Positions 23,319 to 34,873 of a DNA stretch of 64,000 nt are shown here, piece by piece. Below the pieces are notes generated by a model, which saw only the letters and a program-made list of their open reading frames with translations, was not told where the DNA came from and searched no databases. The stretch comes from Mesodorylaimus sp. YZB2_4 (taxonomy: Eukaryota; Nematoda; Enoplea; Dorylaimida; Dorylaimidae). Position 1 is the stretch's first letter; every line of letters starts with the position of its first letter. Where the stretch lies: assembly GCA_030248295.1 (NCBI GenBank), contig JASANH010001721.1:124001-188000 (forward strand), written 5' to 3'. The translations under genes and the position numbers were made by a program.

Positions 23319-24302
23319 TTAGTTACAAAATCCAAAAAGACTCCCAATCTTATTGCGAAACTGTTTGTTGACTAGAAGAGTCACATAGAGCTGCATCAAA
23401 TCGCAGACATCGATGAGGATATCCATACAGGGGTAAAATACAAAACGCAAGCAGTAGACAAAATAAACAGAGAAGTAGCTGACTGTGAAATAAAGAACAG
23501 CGCTGAGGACGGACACAGCTTGAAAAAAGGATTGACAAATTGTCAAAGTCCATAAGACCTTTTCTTGTGCTTTCCTCTGTTTCTCCCTATCATCGTTCCT
23601 AATCGCTTGTCCCACTTTCGTCAGCATGATCGCATAAAGTCTGACCAGTACAACGTTTAGTACGACTAGCATACACAGACCAGCGCAACGAACAGCATTG
23701 CAGAACATGCCCATGAAAACAACGAACATGGTACGCGATGCGGCGTAGCTGAACTGAACCAGATAGTGATCCCCTTCCGGCACGATCACCAGGGCATCAT
23801 TGAAACTAGAGCACGTGGCCACCACGAAACACAGAACAAAAGCACAAAGCTGGTGCAGTCGTGCATTCACATTTTTGTATTTGAAAGGGAAGGCCAAAGC
23901 GAAAACGCGATCCATGCTCATGGCTACTGACAGCAACAAGCTGAAGGTGAACATAATTTGGAATAAGTTGTAAGCTAGCTTGCCCGCGTAATACATTAGA
24001 ACATAGGACCTTTTAAACCATAGGAAGCCATCGGTGTATTCGGCCCCCGATAAGAACTTCTTGGTGAGCACTAATAGAACCCATGCCTGCAATTTGAGCA
24101 TTTCACTTACAGTAACGAAAACTTGATACATGTAAGCCGCATCTTCCTTTCTTTGCTTGTAAAATGCCACCATCATAAGTATGTGACCGGGAGTGCCTAA
24201 CAAAAAGTGCACCCAAGTGACAACTTCATAGGCGACAAAGCCACCGACTCCTTCCAAACGTTTGATATAGTTCATGTCACACAGGTCAGACATGTTAGTC
24301 AT
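23319..24302 (-). CDS. Seven-transmembrane receptor, copy 2 (shorter C-tail)
   Basis: A single-exon frame of 327 residues that matches copy 1 through all seven membrane segments with only a few substitutions. Differences lie mainly in the first 12 codons, in the extracellular loop after TM2 (EYTDGFLW against DYTAGVLW), and at the tail. After GFC an altered stretch introduces a stop, so the serine-rich last 35 residues of copy 1 are missing; the bases beyond still resemble copy 1. It is probably functional because all seven TM segments are intact, but desensitisation or trafficking signals in the tail would be lost. Confidence 0.82.
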   Translation of the reverse strand: MTNMSDLCDMNYIKRLEGVGGFVAYEVVTWVHFLLGTPGHILMMVAFYKQRKEDAAYMYQVFVTVSEMLKLQAWVLLVLTKKFLSGAEYTDGFLWFKRSYVLMYYAGKLAYNLFQIMFTFSLLLSVAMSMDRVFALAFPFKYKNVNARLHQLCAFVLCFVVATCSSFNDALVIVPEGDHYLVQFSYAASRTMFVVFMGMFCNAVRCAGLCMLVVLNVVLVRLYAIMLTKVGQAIRNDDREKQRKAQEKVLWTLTICQSFFQAVSVLSAVLYFTVSYFSVYFVYCLRFVFYPCMDILIDVCDLMQLYVTLLVNKQFRNKIGSLFGFCN

Positions 24303-25129
24303 GATGAGAGGAATGCAACGTAAGTTGTCGAAAAATAACCCCTAAAAAGAACAGCGGTGAATAAGAATGTGGAAGGATCGTGCAGATATGATCAATTCAG
24401 CTTGCAGCAGCGGAAATTAAACTATACAGTACTAAAATACGAGGCGCAAAGCTACAGCTGCTTTAGACGAAAGACGAGAGATCATTCAATGCGGTTATCT
24501 TTTTAGCACCCTGTGCTACAGTATGCCGCTCAATCGTGCCTCTGTCGCCAATCTCGTTATTAAATAGTCTTGGCTACTAAAATTTGTTACAGAATCAATA
24601 TACTGTAGGTAGGACGGAGTAAAATCGTCTTCCAAAAACGATAGGTTTTTCAGCATTTGATGCACAAGCCACGAAAGCTACGAGCTTTTTTTTCCCTGAA
24701 AATTCCGCATGACCAATTTGGTTTGGTGGTAGATTATTGAGATTTGATCGAAGCGATCTGGAATCTTGACAAATAATTAGGATGCATGACCTGTAGTATT
24801 GCCAGCTTTTTCAAATGCGTCAGAAAGAATTGCTGTTCTATCTACTTTGGAAAAGGCCGATCACCTTTTCCAAACTGCGTCATGTGGTGCAAAACGGAGA
24901 TTTTGCTGTTACGCGATAGGAAGAAAAAGGAAGCTTGTGGAGAAGAGGAAATAAGCCTCTTCTTATCCAATCACTTGAGGTTCATCCAACATGCAGTGCA
25001 AAGATGACTGCTGTTGTGACATATAAGCGAGCGGTCCAAGGTCTTCTAACCCTAGCCTTACCCTGCAGAGTATCGCCCACCAAAACTCGATTCCTACAAC
25101 AATCGCCAGCGCAACAGCAGGCATGTATG

Positions 25130-25540
25130 CCGTGCCTCCCTGGGGCGCCCGCAACTGCGCCTCGTAATAATACATTAGCCTGGCTGCTGGTCGAGCACCC
25201 GTCCTAACTTGCCCACGCTGGCGAACAGTTCCACTGTCGATGGCGCGATAACGACCAAAGTCAACACCAGAGGATCCTTTATGAGCACAACAATGCACGA
25301 CGATATCTCGACAATTCTCGATCTTACCCACAGACAACCCAAGTGCCTCCCTGGAGTCAACTCCTGGACTCTTCTGCCAAATGGGGTGGGCAGCACGATG
25401 GGTGGCTAGTAAGAGGAAGAACGCTAATTTCACCCTAAACCTTTCTAATGCTCCCCTGGCTCCTCCCCACCGAGCCAACGGCCCTAGCCTCACCCCCAAG
25501 AATTCTACTAGGCGCCCTCAAGCGGCAAGTCACAACACTG
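25130..25540 (-). repeat. Dispersed repeat family 1, copy B
   Basis: It is the reverse-complement partner of about 990-1460. A 178-codon frame on the minus strand here is not preserved in copy A, so it is not taken as a gene. Confidence 0.7.
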
Positions 25541-28500
25541 CCAGGAAAAAGACAAAGCAAAATTCGAACTTGACTTTTGCTCTTATTATTGCTCTCATTT
25601 TGCAGTCCAAATCGCTTTAGATAGTTACCAGATTCAGTTCAAAGCAGGGTCGATACGGAGCGAATGGATAAGGCGAAATGAGAATGGCGCAGCTGGGGAA
25701 AGCAACTGGAAAAGGTGATTGGCCATTTCAACATCAAACAGGAACCAGTCTCCATGACGCATTTGCAAAAGCTGGCCATAGGTCATGCTTCCTCAATATT
25801 TGTGAAAAATCCAGGTCTCCCTGGTCAATTCCAAGAGTCTGATCCCAACAAACCATTTTTGGTCATGTGACATGATTTGACGGTATGACCACCTACCTAC
25901 ATGACATGATCCCCTAGAAGCGTGTGTGAGAGGTTATATAACTATTCTGTGCTACGAGCAACACGGCGGCGAGGAACGGGCACGCTAATATAATAAAAGC
26001 GACAACATCCTGAACGTTAATCACGTAGACGTTAAGGATCGCTATAAACAAATTACCCATATACACGTCCCAGGCCTGGTGTACTCGTGAGAATGGGTCA
26101 GTGAACCAATAAAACCATATTAGTTATTCGCAAGACCCTGATACACAAAATATATTATGCCTTCAAATTTCCGGATTTCGAACCTAGTCGACGATGATTG
26201 GACAGAAACTCAAACTGATAAGCGTTTAACGTTCTGCACAATAAGACTGATTTTTAAAGGTACGCACGTAGTAAGAAACAAGTAGGCCGTGTTCGAAAGG
26301 AGCAACCCGTATCCTGATCGAAAGTTGTAAGAAGCAACCATTTAGAAGTAGGCACAGTATGCTTCGTTTCCACAGAATTGCGCCTTTTGGCATGATTAAG
26401 TGGAATCCGCGACGAATAGAAAGCTCTCGGCAATTAGGTGCACACAGCACGTTTTTCACAACCTCGCCAAAATAAACTATCAGAAAACTCAATAAAGCTG
26501 ATCGGCAGATACACACATAGCTAGTGAGAGGCCATATGACGTAATCACAAATAATTCAGTGGATTGCTCTAAATTACACATTGTCATATTTCCACCCAGC
26601 AAGAAAAGCAAAAGCCATAAAAAGAGAAAGTCTAAAACAAACTTTAAAAGTCACATTTTTGTGATACGCTAAACATTGCATCAGATGGCCATACGCACGA
26701 TTTTCTTCGATTTTCTTCATTAGCTAAATCATGTTCCAGGAGCGACAGCGGCACTTGGCTCAAATGACGATAGTGCATGATGGCCATAGCGCATGCCAAC
26801 TATCCCAACGCACCCTGGACGGGCGGGTACATCAATAAACTATCGTGACTGATCAAGGTTTGGCACGCACAAACAGTTACAGAAAAAGCATGAAAGACTT
26901 ACTAGTGATCGACTCCGAGCCAGATCAGGGCCTGTTGAAGTGAAGGAGTAAAGGACCTTACCGAATGCCGAATCCACAGTATTGGCTGGGCATAGGAAGG
27001 TCAGGGCGATATTGTACTCAATCTTACATCTTTCACCGGTATTATCAGCTCTATCCTCACCTGCAATACTTTGGTTTGTCAACAGTTCATGGATGGTCAC
27101 TGCCGGCATGGCATGTAACGACTCCTCTACAAAAGGAAAAGTTCCAGGAATTTCTGTCGTCAATATACCCGCTAAAGAAAGAGTTCGAGCCTGAAAGTCA
27201 TGCTACTAGATCCATGGTGAAAGCGTGAAAGCGTGTGTGTTTCATGTAAGACGCTTCCTCTGTGGACCCTTATGCTCAAGCACCAAGAGTGATATGCTGA
27301 TATTCTTAGCCAGACATTGTTATCATAATGAAAAGACATTGCTGTCTTGGACAAAGAAATGCATTAGCCGCATGAGGTAAAGATGGACTCATTATTGAAG
27401 TAGAAAACCATGGTTCAGTTCAGAAAGCAGCTGTTAGTGAGTCAGCTTCCTCCTGTTGTAGCAAAGAAATTTATCTCCAGGGTCCGCCAAAGAAGATGAA
27501 AAATTTAAAACACGAGTGTCACAAGGAATAGAATTTACTCAAATTTTCAAGGCGTACCGGTAGAATCTCCCGTCTGTCAGAAGACCATCTCTCCCGAGTA
27601 TAGCGTGTCAGCTTGGCGCGCCAATCATTGTAAAGATTGCTCGCAAGGGCTAAGGCCAAAAGAGGCGACACAGGTATGTAGGCCTATGCGTGTTAGTAGA
27701 CCATAAGATACAATCTTTTGGCACTTTTGGATTGTCTCGAAGGAGGTGCTTTTCTCTGCACACTTACCGAGAACGTGCCGCAGGCTGTATTCCTGTTTGG
27801 GCTCTTAGGAGTTTCTCAAAGAGACTTCGATCTCTAATCCTATCAACTGGGTGCCAAATTGCAACAGCACATTTCGCTAGTGCTGGTAGGATTCCATCCA
27901 TTCCACCTCTGGCTTACTGTTCGATCTGATCATTCCTAGGACCTTGGCCTGGTAGTTTTGTGATATATCTTCGTTGGATACTGCGCGCATGTTATACGCA
28001 GTGATGCCCGCATGCTGCTTGGATATGATTCATGCAGTGCAATTATACTAAGGCGGATTCTTCCGAATATTGAACTTTGTTTTCAATTCTTGCGTATATA
28101 CTTTGGCATAACAGCAGACCATATTTAGCTGACGCGTGAGCTCGCAGATAACAAAACGAAGGGTGTTAAAAAAGATGCATCTTGGCTTCTTTAAATGATT
28201 TCAATTAATTTACTTACAGCTTAGATCAGGCAATAGAACCATCGTATCTGCAAAACATTTTTTGAAATTTGAAGACGTGCTAGGTGTTTGTGAAATTTTT
28301 ATCGATTTGAAGTAATCTGTAACCCTGGCCTCAAATGCTGCGTTGGGTGCTTCACATATCCTTGACCCCCTCTGGCAGCGGGTGGCTAGTTATTGGCTAG
28401 TCCAGAAAGAATGACAACCGCCTGTACTAGTGAAAATTATGAGCGCCACGATGCCCTATCCAGACAGGCTAATTTGATTCAGCATTTCTTCTGCAAACAA

Positions 28501-29499
28501 GGCGTCCCATCATTTCTTCATTCTAACGATCAGTTGTATCATGTGCAGCCATGAAATCGAAAGAAGCAAGTTTTTCTTAAATAATCACATTCAAGTACAT
28601 ACTATGTTACTCTTAATCTGGTCATTATCAGCTGGCGTGGCCAGTACATAGATGAAGTTTTAGCTGGTTTGGTTTGCGGAAGATCTAGGGTACTCGTGCC
28701 GCAGGGTCTTTATCGACCACCTTTTTGTCGTCCAGGACAAGCCTGCTCTGAATCAGCATCAAATTACATGCACCACCCAATCCCAGTTTCATTTAATAAA
28801 TGTATCCAATTCAGCAGTAACAAATTGCTTGCTATAGTGCAGGTGGGAAGCCATCACGTGACCAGTCATATCACCGAGGTATTCGAAGTGAGTAAGTTGA
28901 CAGTCTCAGCTATCGAACACCAGAAGGGTCCAAAGGCCCTTCTACCTTGTTGGATAAAACTGGTGTCTGACGACAGGGGGAGCTGTCTGAATGCGCTTCC
29001 AGTAGCGCAAGAAGTTGCTGTGCATGGCCTTGCTTTTGGTAGCGAGATAGGCAAAGGGCTTATTGCTAGCTCAAGTGACGAAAGTTCGAGAATGGGGTCA
29101 CAAAAATTCTTGTGAGCGAAGAAGACCTACTGGTACTGAGACAGCGTTTGCAGGCCTGCGCTGCAAGCTAGAAAATACATTATCATTCGGAAATCGACTG
29201 CAGGTGGTGAAGCGGTGGCTCAGCTCATCATATTGTATGAGACACTGGCAGTCAATCTACAGCATAAACACGCAGCACTCGGTCTTCAATCTACATACTA
29301 TATCATTTCTCCCACACATTAGAGGATCCTGGCTGGATTGAAAGCAGGTATTCGATATTTGCATCGGCTACCAGAAGAAGGATCACAGAATCAAAAAACA
29401 CATGCGCGATTCGTTGGGTCAGAAACGGCGAAATGACAATCTCTAGTCCTTTGACTAATCGTAAGACGACGGAATCTAAAAGAAGACTTCGAAAAGCAA

Positions 29500-29600
29500 G
29501 AGTCAGCAGGCTTCTTCAATCGTGTTTCATGGACTTTGAGTGCGCATCCTGCGTTTGTCTATCGAATAAACAATAAATGAATGGATGAATTTAATCAGTA
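29500..29600 (+). repeat. 3' end of a non-LTR retrotransposon
   Basis: The block 'tttgagtgcgcatcctgcgtttgtctatcgaataaacaat' recurs in reverse complement at about 60138-60175, downstream of a reverse-transcriptase relic. Here it is followed by a TGAATGGATGAA tail, as in Jockey/CR1-type 3' ends. Only a short 5'-truncated copy is present. Confidence 0.65.
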
Positions 29601-29713
29601 AGTAAGGTGATTCAGTGACAACTAGTTCATTCGCGTTAGCACTATAGATTATTTCACGATTTCACGTACAAACTAAAAATTGTTAAACTTTGATCATATC
29701 TTCAATCGAGCCG

Positions 29714-31051
29714 TTATTTCTTTTGCAGTTGCCCTTTAACAGGATTCTTGATCGACGCTTTTTTGATTTGAACATTCACCTTGTTTATTGGCGTTGCCAC
29801 TTTTTTGGTTTCTTTACTGCTATTAGGCGCCTTACGGGTTTCTCGTTGACGCGTCTTTTTATTTTGGGATATAAAAAAATAAAAGAAGCCACCAATAGCG
29901 GCAGCTACGATTAGCAAGACGAGCAAGACCACGCCGACTATGAGAGCAACTCTGGCCCGTTGTTTTTTGCTGCAGTCGATTGAACACGGTAAAAAGGAGG
30001 AATTTTCGAAGAGGGGGCAGTTTTTGAGGTACCTTGAATCCTCGTCACGCCATGGCAAAAATCTCTTCCGGCTACCATGGCCCCTGTTGCCGCTGTCGCA
30101 GGACGCATTGCAATGAGTCAACTTCTCGAACGACTTGCAAGTTTCGTCGCAGCTCGAAGAATTAGGGCAGCTCTTGAGATCTTTCGAGTACCTCGACCGT
30201 AGCATACAGTATTGAAAATGAGGATGCCCCACGGGCAATGTCGGAACAGGTCGCTTACGCAACTCGCATTTTTCTCTTTCCATATTAGCGTAGAAGCATC
30301 CGTCATTCACGTCGGTGTAGTTGCATAGGACGAGCAGACGTTTCGCAGCTTCGATCAATTCCTTTGTCATCTCGGTAGAAACGTCACTGAAACTGCTGCC
30401 CTCCATGTACCATAGAGGTACTGATGTATTATGCAAGTCGTAAATGACTGCTCGAATGGTATAGTTCGGCACACCGTAATGGTTCGTCACGACGAGTAAG
30501 CCACGGTTTTTAGCGAAAAAGGGAAGTATGTTTTCTTTAACGCTTTCGTTCCAGTTCGATCGCTCTCTCAGTTTCCGTATCGAAGCTTGAACTTTAGGAT
30601 TTCCTCGACTAATTCTACTGAGGCAGTCGCCAGCGTCTTTAAAACGATCCTGGTCGGGTTGAGTAATGTTATCAATGACGAACTGATCGAGTTCGCTTCG
30701 GCTATCTGCAAGCAACTTGATTTGAGCTTGGTACTTCTCGATCACTTTATCCGTCGCGTCACTTGTATGGTCGCCCAACCTGTATTGAACTTCTTCCTCT
30801 AGCGATGGGAAAACCCAGAGAAGACAACGATGCATACTGGACGGCATTGAAGTGGCATTGTAGAGATCGTGTACGAAATTCTCCGTCAATCCGACGATAT
30901 CTTGGCTTTGATCCGTAGCAGGTACATTCACATCGATGAGGAGGCACGCTCGATACTTGTCATTCCACTCGACCGATCCTTGACCTTGAGCAAACAAATA
31001 GGGATTAGCGATCATTGGAAGCGACACTAAGGCGATCATGTACGGGAGCAT
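29714..31051 (-). CDS. Type I single-pass membrane protein of unknown family
   Basis: An intronless gene of 445 residues, starting at the ATG at 31051, which places a signal peptide (MLPYMIALVSLPMIANPYL) at the N-terminus; the frame stays open further upstream but that extension lacks protein character. The ectodomain of about 355 residues has a first half with strand-helix alternation (ACLLIDVNVP ... ENFVHDLY; GLLVVTNHYGVPNYTIRAVIY) that could be a Rossmann-like or vWA-like fold, several N-glycosylation sequons, and a cysteine-rich second half (CPNSSSCDETC ... CNASCDSG ... CPLF ... PCSIDC). A membrane segment (VALIVGVVLLVLLIVAAAIG) and a 50-residue lysine-rich cytosolic tail follow. It looks like a surface receptor or adhesion protein; no family was recognised. 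Confidence 0.7.
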   Translation of the reverse strand: MLPYMIALVSLPMIANPYLFAQGQGSVEWNDKYRACLLIDVNVPATDQSQDIVGLTENFVHDLYNATSMPSSMHRCLLWVFPSLEEEVQYRLGDHTSDATDKVIEKYQAQIKLLADSRSELDQFVIDNITQPDQDRFKDAGDCLSRISRGNPKVQASIRKLRERSNWNESVKENILPFFAKNRGLLVVTNHYGVPNYTIRAVIYDLHNTSVPLWYMEGSSFSDVSTEMTKELIEAAKRLLVLCNYTDVNDGCFYANMEREKCELRKRPVPTLPVGHPHFQYCMLRSRYSKDLKSCPNSSSCDETCKSFEKLTHCNASCDSGNRGHGSRKRFLPWRDEDSRYLKNCPLFENSSFLPCSIDCSKKQRARVALIVGVVLLVLLIVAAAIGGFFYFFISQNKKTRQRETRKAPNSSKETKKVATPINKVNVQIKKASIKNPVKGQLQKK

Positions 31052-32077
31052 CTTTCTTTGATAAACCAGACTGTACAGTCGCACGCAGAGATACAAATGA
31101 GGGACTTGTCGAATCAAGCGATTCGTGATATCGGCTGTACATAATGCGTTGTGCAGCATGGCAGTGTGACATCGCACACGGCTCTGCGCATTGAGTACCT
31201 ACTCCACAGGCTGGCAGTGTGAGCAATGCAAATTATATCAGGGTGGATCCTCTCCCATGGTAAGCTTTGCTTTTCATTGTTAAACATATCGTGCCATGAA
31301 CAGGGGCCATTCAGCTGACAGTCAGCTTGGGAACGTCGATGTTAAAGAAAAAAGAAAGTGGGAAGAAAATGCCTTCCTTCCACCTCGAGTTATTTGCCTT
31401 GGTGAGGTAAGGTAAGGCATTGACTTTAAGATCTACGCACCCTTCAGTTGGCCAGAAAACCTGTACGCTCACTTTTTCCCACTTCATTTTCTCTAAAAGG
31501 GCACTGTGGCTTGCCGCCCATGCAGGAGTCGGATCTTTCGTCAGTACATAATTGAGAATTTGGTGACATTCAATCACCAATTTAATCGTCAATGGTGAAG
31601 TTTTTCCTTGTAGCACGGCTTATCGTACTGATAGAATATTAGTCTAGGAATTTCAAGAAATTGCGTTATTAAGATTTGTGGGTTGGGCCCCCGTGCTGTA
31701 AGGGCTTGGGCCCGACCCAAAACAAGAAGCCAATATCCACAAGTGCTTTACTAAAGCAGCTACACACGAACGAGCACAACGAGACACTGGCACGGGCACA
31801 ATAACAGGAAACAGACAGGCCGCACCCTCGATCTAGACAGTCGGGGAAAAAGGAAGGCCATAGGCATATCTTGCTGCACTGAGGTCAACCCAGCCCTAGG
31901 CTTAGACATTAGCATAGATCCCAAGGGTATACTAGGGTTTCAGGTAGGGCAACCAAGCATGATTGTACCTGAGCATCAGGCCTGAGCATCACTAGCGCCT
32001 TATCACTCAGCGGTTACCATATTCCAGCCGTGTCCAACCCGTTACAGTGCCGCCCCAGTTCCCTACGGGGCTTCCAA

Positions 32078-32167
32078 CCCGTTTTGCCTATAGTCATATT
32101 ATTGGGTGTGAGGCTGTGAGGTGATCAGCTCTCACTCACATAACCTTCCCTCTGTGTGTCTCCACTA
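32078..32167. repeat. Dispersed repeat family D, copy 1
   Basis: It shares 'cccgttttgcctatag' at one end and 'tctcca cta' with nearby 'ttccct/tcccttctct' at the other with 59021-59118, at nearly the same internal distance. Confidence 0.4.
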
Positions 32168-32429
32168 GGAGCACCTCCACACAAGGGCATCCTGTGCCAG
32201 CACCAGCGTCCCAGAATGATGGCGAGAAGGGAGGGACCTTCCCGACTGGTGTTCGGGAACCAGTTTCCTGATTCTCTACTCGTAAGGCGTCCGCCACATG
32301 ACGGTGCCGGGTGAGTCGCCCAGAGCCAGGCGTGCAAGGCCAGCGGCGGACTTACTAAACTGCCGTCGAAGACCGGTTACCACTCTGAGAACTGGCTAAC
32401 TAAACTGCCGTCCCCAGTCGGAACAGAAC

Positions 32430-32512
32430 TGCGGCCTCCCGGTCAGGGTTGCTGGTCCAAGCAATGAGCCAACGCCTTGACCAACTGAGCCACCGCGGCT
32501 CAGTGGTCCGTA
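32430..32512 (-). repeat. tRNA-derived SINE-like sequence (family C)
   Basis: On the minus strand it begins GCCGCGGTGGCTCAGTTGG, a tRNA-like 5' end with a good A box (TGGCTCAGTTGG), and ends with a degenerate B-box-like AGTTCTGTTCC. It does not fold as a full tRNA, so a SINE head is more likely than a tRNA gene. Confidence 0.5.
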
Positions 32513-32649
32513 AGCTGCCTGCAGTACTGTATCTACATACTGTACTTATGCGTATTGTAATCTGTCTGGGTGCGCGCCGTTTTAGCGCCCTCTTGATTAG
32601 TGAGTTAAGTATTTTAAACCAGGCGTACCTACTGTAAAGTGTGAATTTG

Positions 32650-32822
32650 TTGATTGGGCTTTAGTTGATTTTTTGTCTTGTTGATATGGTTCATATTGGC
32701 AGGTGAAGGTGATCATATCTTGTAGATTGAATAATAAGTGCTGAGATGAGGATAAGTTGATTGGGCTCCAGTTGATTTTTTGTCTTGTTGATATAGTACA
32801 AATTGGCAGCTGAAGTTATTAT
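32650..32822 (+). repeat. Direct repeat pair, period about 107 bases
   Basis: Copies at 32650-32712 and 32757-32822 share 'ttgattgggct', 'agttgattttttgtcttgttgatat' and 'attggcag.tgaag'. The unit is AT-rich and non-coding. Confidence 0.65.
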
Positions 32823-33519
32823 AACTAGTGTAGTATGTCTCTGAAATTCTGGTATCTATAGGTATGGTACCCCATATCATAACAAAGACGGCTGCCAAAT
32901 TTTAAAGCGATGACGCCAGCCGCGTATGAACAGCATCTTTGACCAGTGGTCAAAAAGAAAACACGTGATGTGTCAGTGCGATCTGATAAAAATCTCCGTG
33001 CTCTTTTCGTTTGTCGAAATTTCTAAATGTTTTAAGATTATTGCGTAAATTCTTAAATTATTGTTAGAAGAAGTGACCAGCTGTCTTCAATTCTTAAAAA
33101 GCAATGTATTTTCTTTTGAACATTAGTAATGACCGCACTGATCTGCTAGGTGAGCCTCCATTAACAAGAGAACACGCTGCGAGGGCGTGTCAGATGCATT
33201 TTCTGTATCTTTACGAAGAAGATTGCTACTGCAGTGTGATCGAATTATACCAGCTTCCGGTCCTTGCGGTAAATGGGGGCAAACAAAGGACACGAATCCA
33301 ACACATCTTTGGATTGTGCTTCATACACACTGTACGGAGTACAATACAGCGTCAGGACTTTGCACCCCGCATCCGACTTCCAAATGGGCTAACTCGATTT
33401 ATCAACAGGGGCGTTGCTGAAACCTGTTTCAGTTTTGGCGCAGGAGAAGTTGGATATATATTAGCGCAACGTTCCCAGGCAGCCTCACTATCAAGTTGAT
33501 CCAGTGTCAAAGCATCATA

Positions 33520-34873
33520 ATGAACGAAAATATTTGCAATACTTCTGTGACTGAAAAGTATTTGGCCAAATGCCTAGCAGAGGCACTGGGTCCGAAGGCT
33601 GTGCTTCGAGCCATCCGAGGTGAGCAAACAGCCCTCGATCATGGGTTTGTCTCAACCATTCTTAGAGTGCATCTAACTTGGGACACACACGACAATCTTC
33701 CGAGTAGTGTCATCGTCAAGGTTCCTGTGGTCGACACGATCAATGATGCGTTAAACAAAATAAACGCCGAGAATCCTAATAAAATGGTCGACTGGAATGT
33801 GACGCAATTTGTGGCTACGTTTCACAATACCGAATGCCAACTCTATTCCCTCTTCCAACACTATTCACCCGTTCCCATTCCAATTTGCTATGCGGCTACA
33901 ACCGCCACAGACGAGGCGCCTAGCATGCTTGTCATGGAAGACCTATCGTAAGTTGCCAGGTCTGCAGTAACCCATGAAAATATGAAAATATTTACTTTTT
34001 CAGTCCTCGGGCATCCATCCTTCCGTGCATGATCAGAGGTCTTTCGCTGGCGCAAATTGCTAACGCCACAACGGAAATAGCTAAGCTGCACGGTTGGAGT
34101 CTGACCACATCAGTCGACTGGCGCAGTCATGTGAAAGATACAGATCACCTTCGCTCAGTATACGAGCCCATTCTGCGAACCATGCACTATGGTTATCAGA
34201 GAATCAAAGACGAATATCCTGATCACTTTGGCTGCATTGACCCCGAGCAGCTTATCGCCTACTTGACATTCGACAAGATGCTCGAGTCCGCGAGCGATCA
34301 TCGTGATTTCATGGAGGACGTGCTGACCCATGGCGACTTATGGGCCAACAACATCATGTTCGAGAAGAGATCCGATGGCACAGTCGGGGAGCAAGTAGCA
34401 GCTTTTGTGGACTGGCAGCTAGCAGCGAGGTAAGGTTCGCTTGTGTTGCATGTGACTTATGGTGTGAGATCGTGATTGCGTCCATGTTTACTTTCAGAGG
34501 CTGCCCCATGGCCGACCTTGCACGAATCATGAGTTGGAGCGTGTCACCCGAGATTCGTCGAGCTCACATCGACGACATAATCCGTCACTATTATCACGCC
34601 CTCAAAGCGATCGCTCCTGATAAAGTAACTGTCACTGTTGATCATATGAGACAGTGGTACGACCGTCAGTTCGCCTACAACGTCATGTGGTCACTGACCG
34701 GCTTGAATGTTTTTGCTGAGAAATTTGCAAAGGGAGAAGGTGAACAAAAACGAAAAGAGCGCATGGATTTCGTGGAACGCATGAAAGCCAACTACGACGA
34801 CGCTTTTGCGGTTATAAAAAATGAGAATCAGAGGTTTTCTTTATATGATTCAGTTGAGTACAGAGAGAAGTAA
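33520..34873 (+). CDS. CHK kinase-like (EcKinase / DUF1679) protein
   Basis: Three exons (33520-33947, 34004-34429, 34498-34873) join in frame to 409 residues. It belongs to the choline/aminoglycoside kinase-like superfamily. Seen are a nucleotide-binding front with VIVKVPVVD (candidate ATP-contact Lys), the hinge SMLVMEDLSPRA, the helix AKLHGWSL, the catalytic loop LTHGDLWANNIMFE (HGDxWxxN, Asp catalytic base), and the metal-binding VDWQLAARGCPMADLARIM. The C-terminal helix bundle ends the protein. Arthropod relatives phosphorylate ecdysteroids or detoxify xenobiotics; nematode relatives (DUF1679) are uncharacterised. The small-molecule substrate here is unknown. Confidence 0.92.

Larger units (their letters stand above)
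24303..29713. other. Gene-poor, repeat-bearing region
   Basis: It holds dispersed repeat family 1 copy B (about 25130-25540), a flank duplicated from 19.9-21.3 kb (about 26.0-27.4 kb), and a retrotransposon 3' end (about 29500-29595). A segment near 28040 weakly resembles 31225. The longer frames (24963-25499, 26840-27163, 28669-29115) have no recognised domain and are not annotated as genes. Confidence 0.4.
31052..33519. other. Intergenic, repeat-rich
   Basis: It contains a GC-rich near-palindrome (GTTGGGCCC ... GGGCCCGACC, about 31683-31718), a repeat of family D (about 32078-32167), a tRNA-like SINE on the minus strand (about 32430-32512) and a tandem pair of about 65-base direct repeats (32650 and 32757). 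A 101-codon frame at 31311-31616 has no recognisable features. Confidence 0.4.

Noticed and set aside
24963-25499. 178-codon open frame on the minus strand
   Set aside because: It lies in a dispersed repeat and is not preserved in the other copy; no motif was recognised.
26840-27163. 107-codon frame on the minus strand
   Set aside because: A few cysteines suggest a secreted peptide, but no consistent exon model could be built.
28669-29115. 148-codon frame on the plus strand
   Set aside because: No recognisable domain and low protein-like character.
32430-32512. tRNA gene
   Set aside because: Only the 5' half is tRNA-like; no anticodon arm or acceptor pairing could be traced, so it is called a SINE head.
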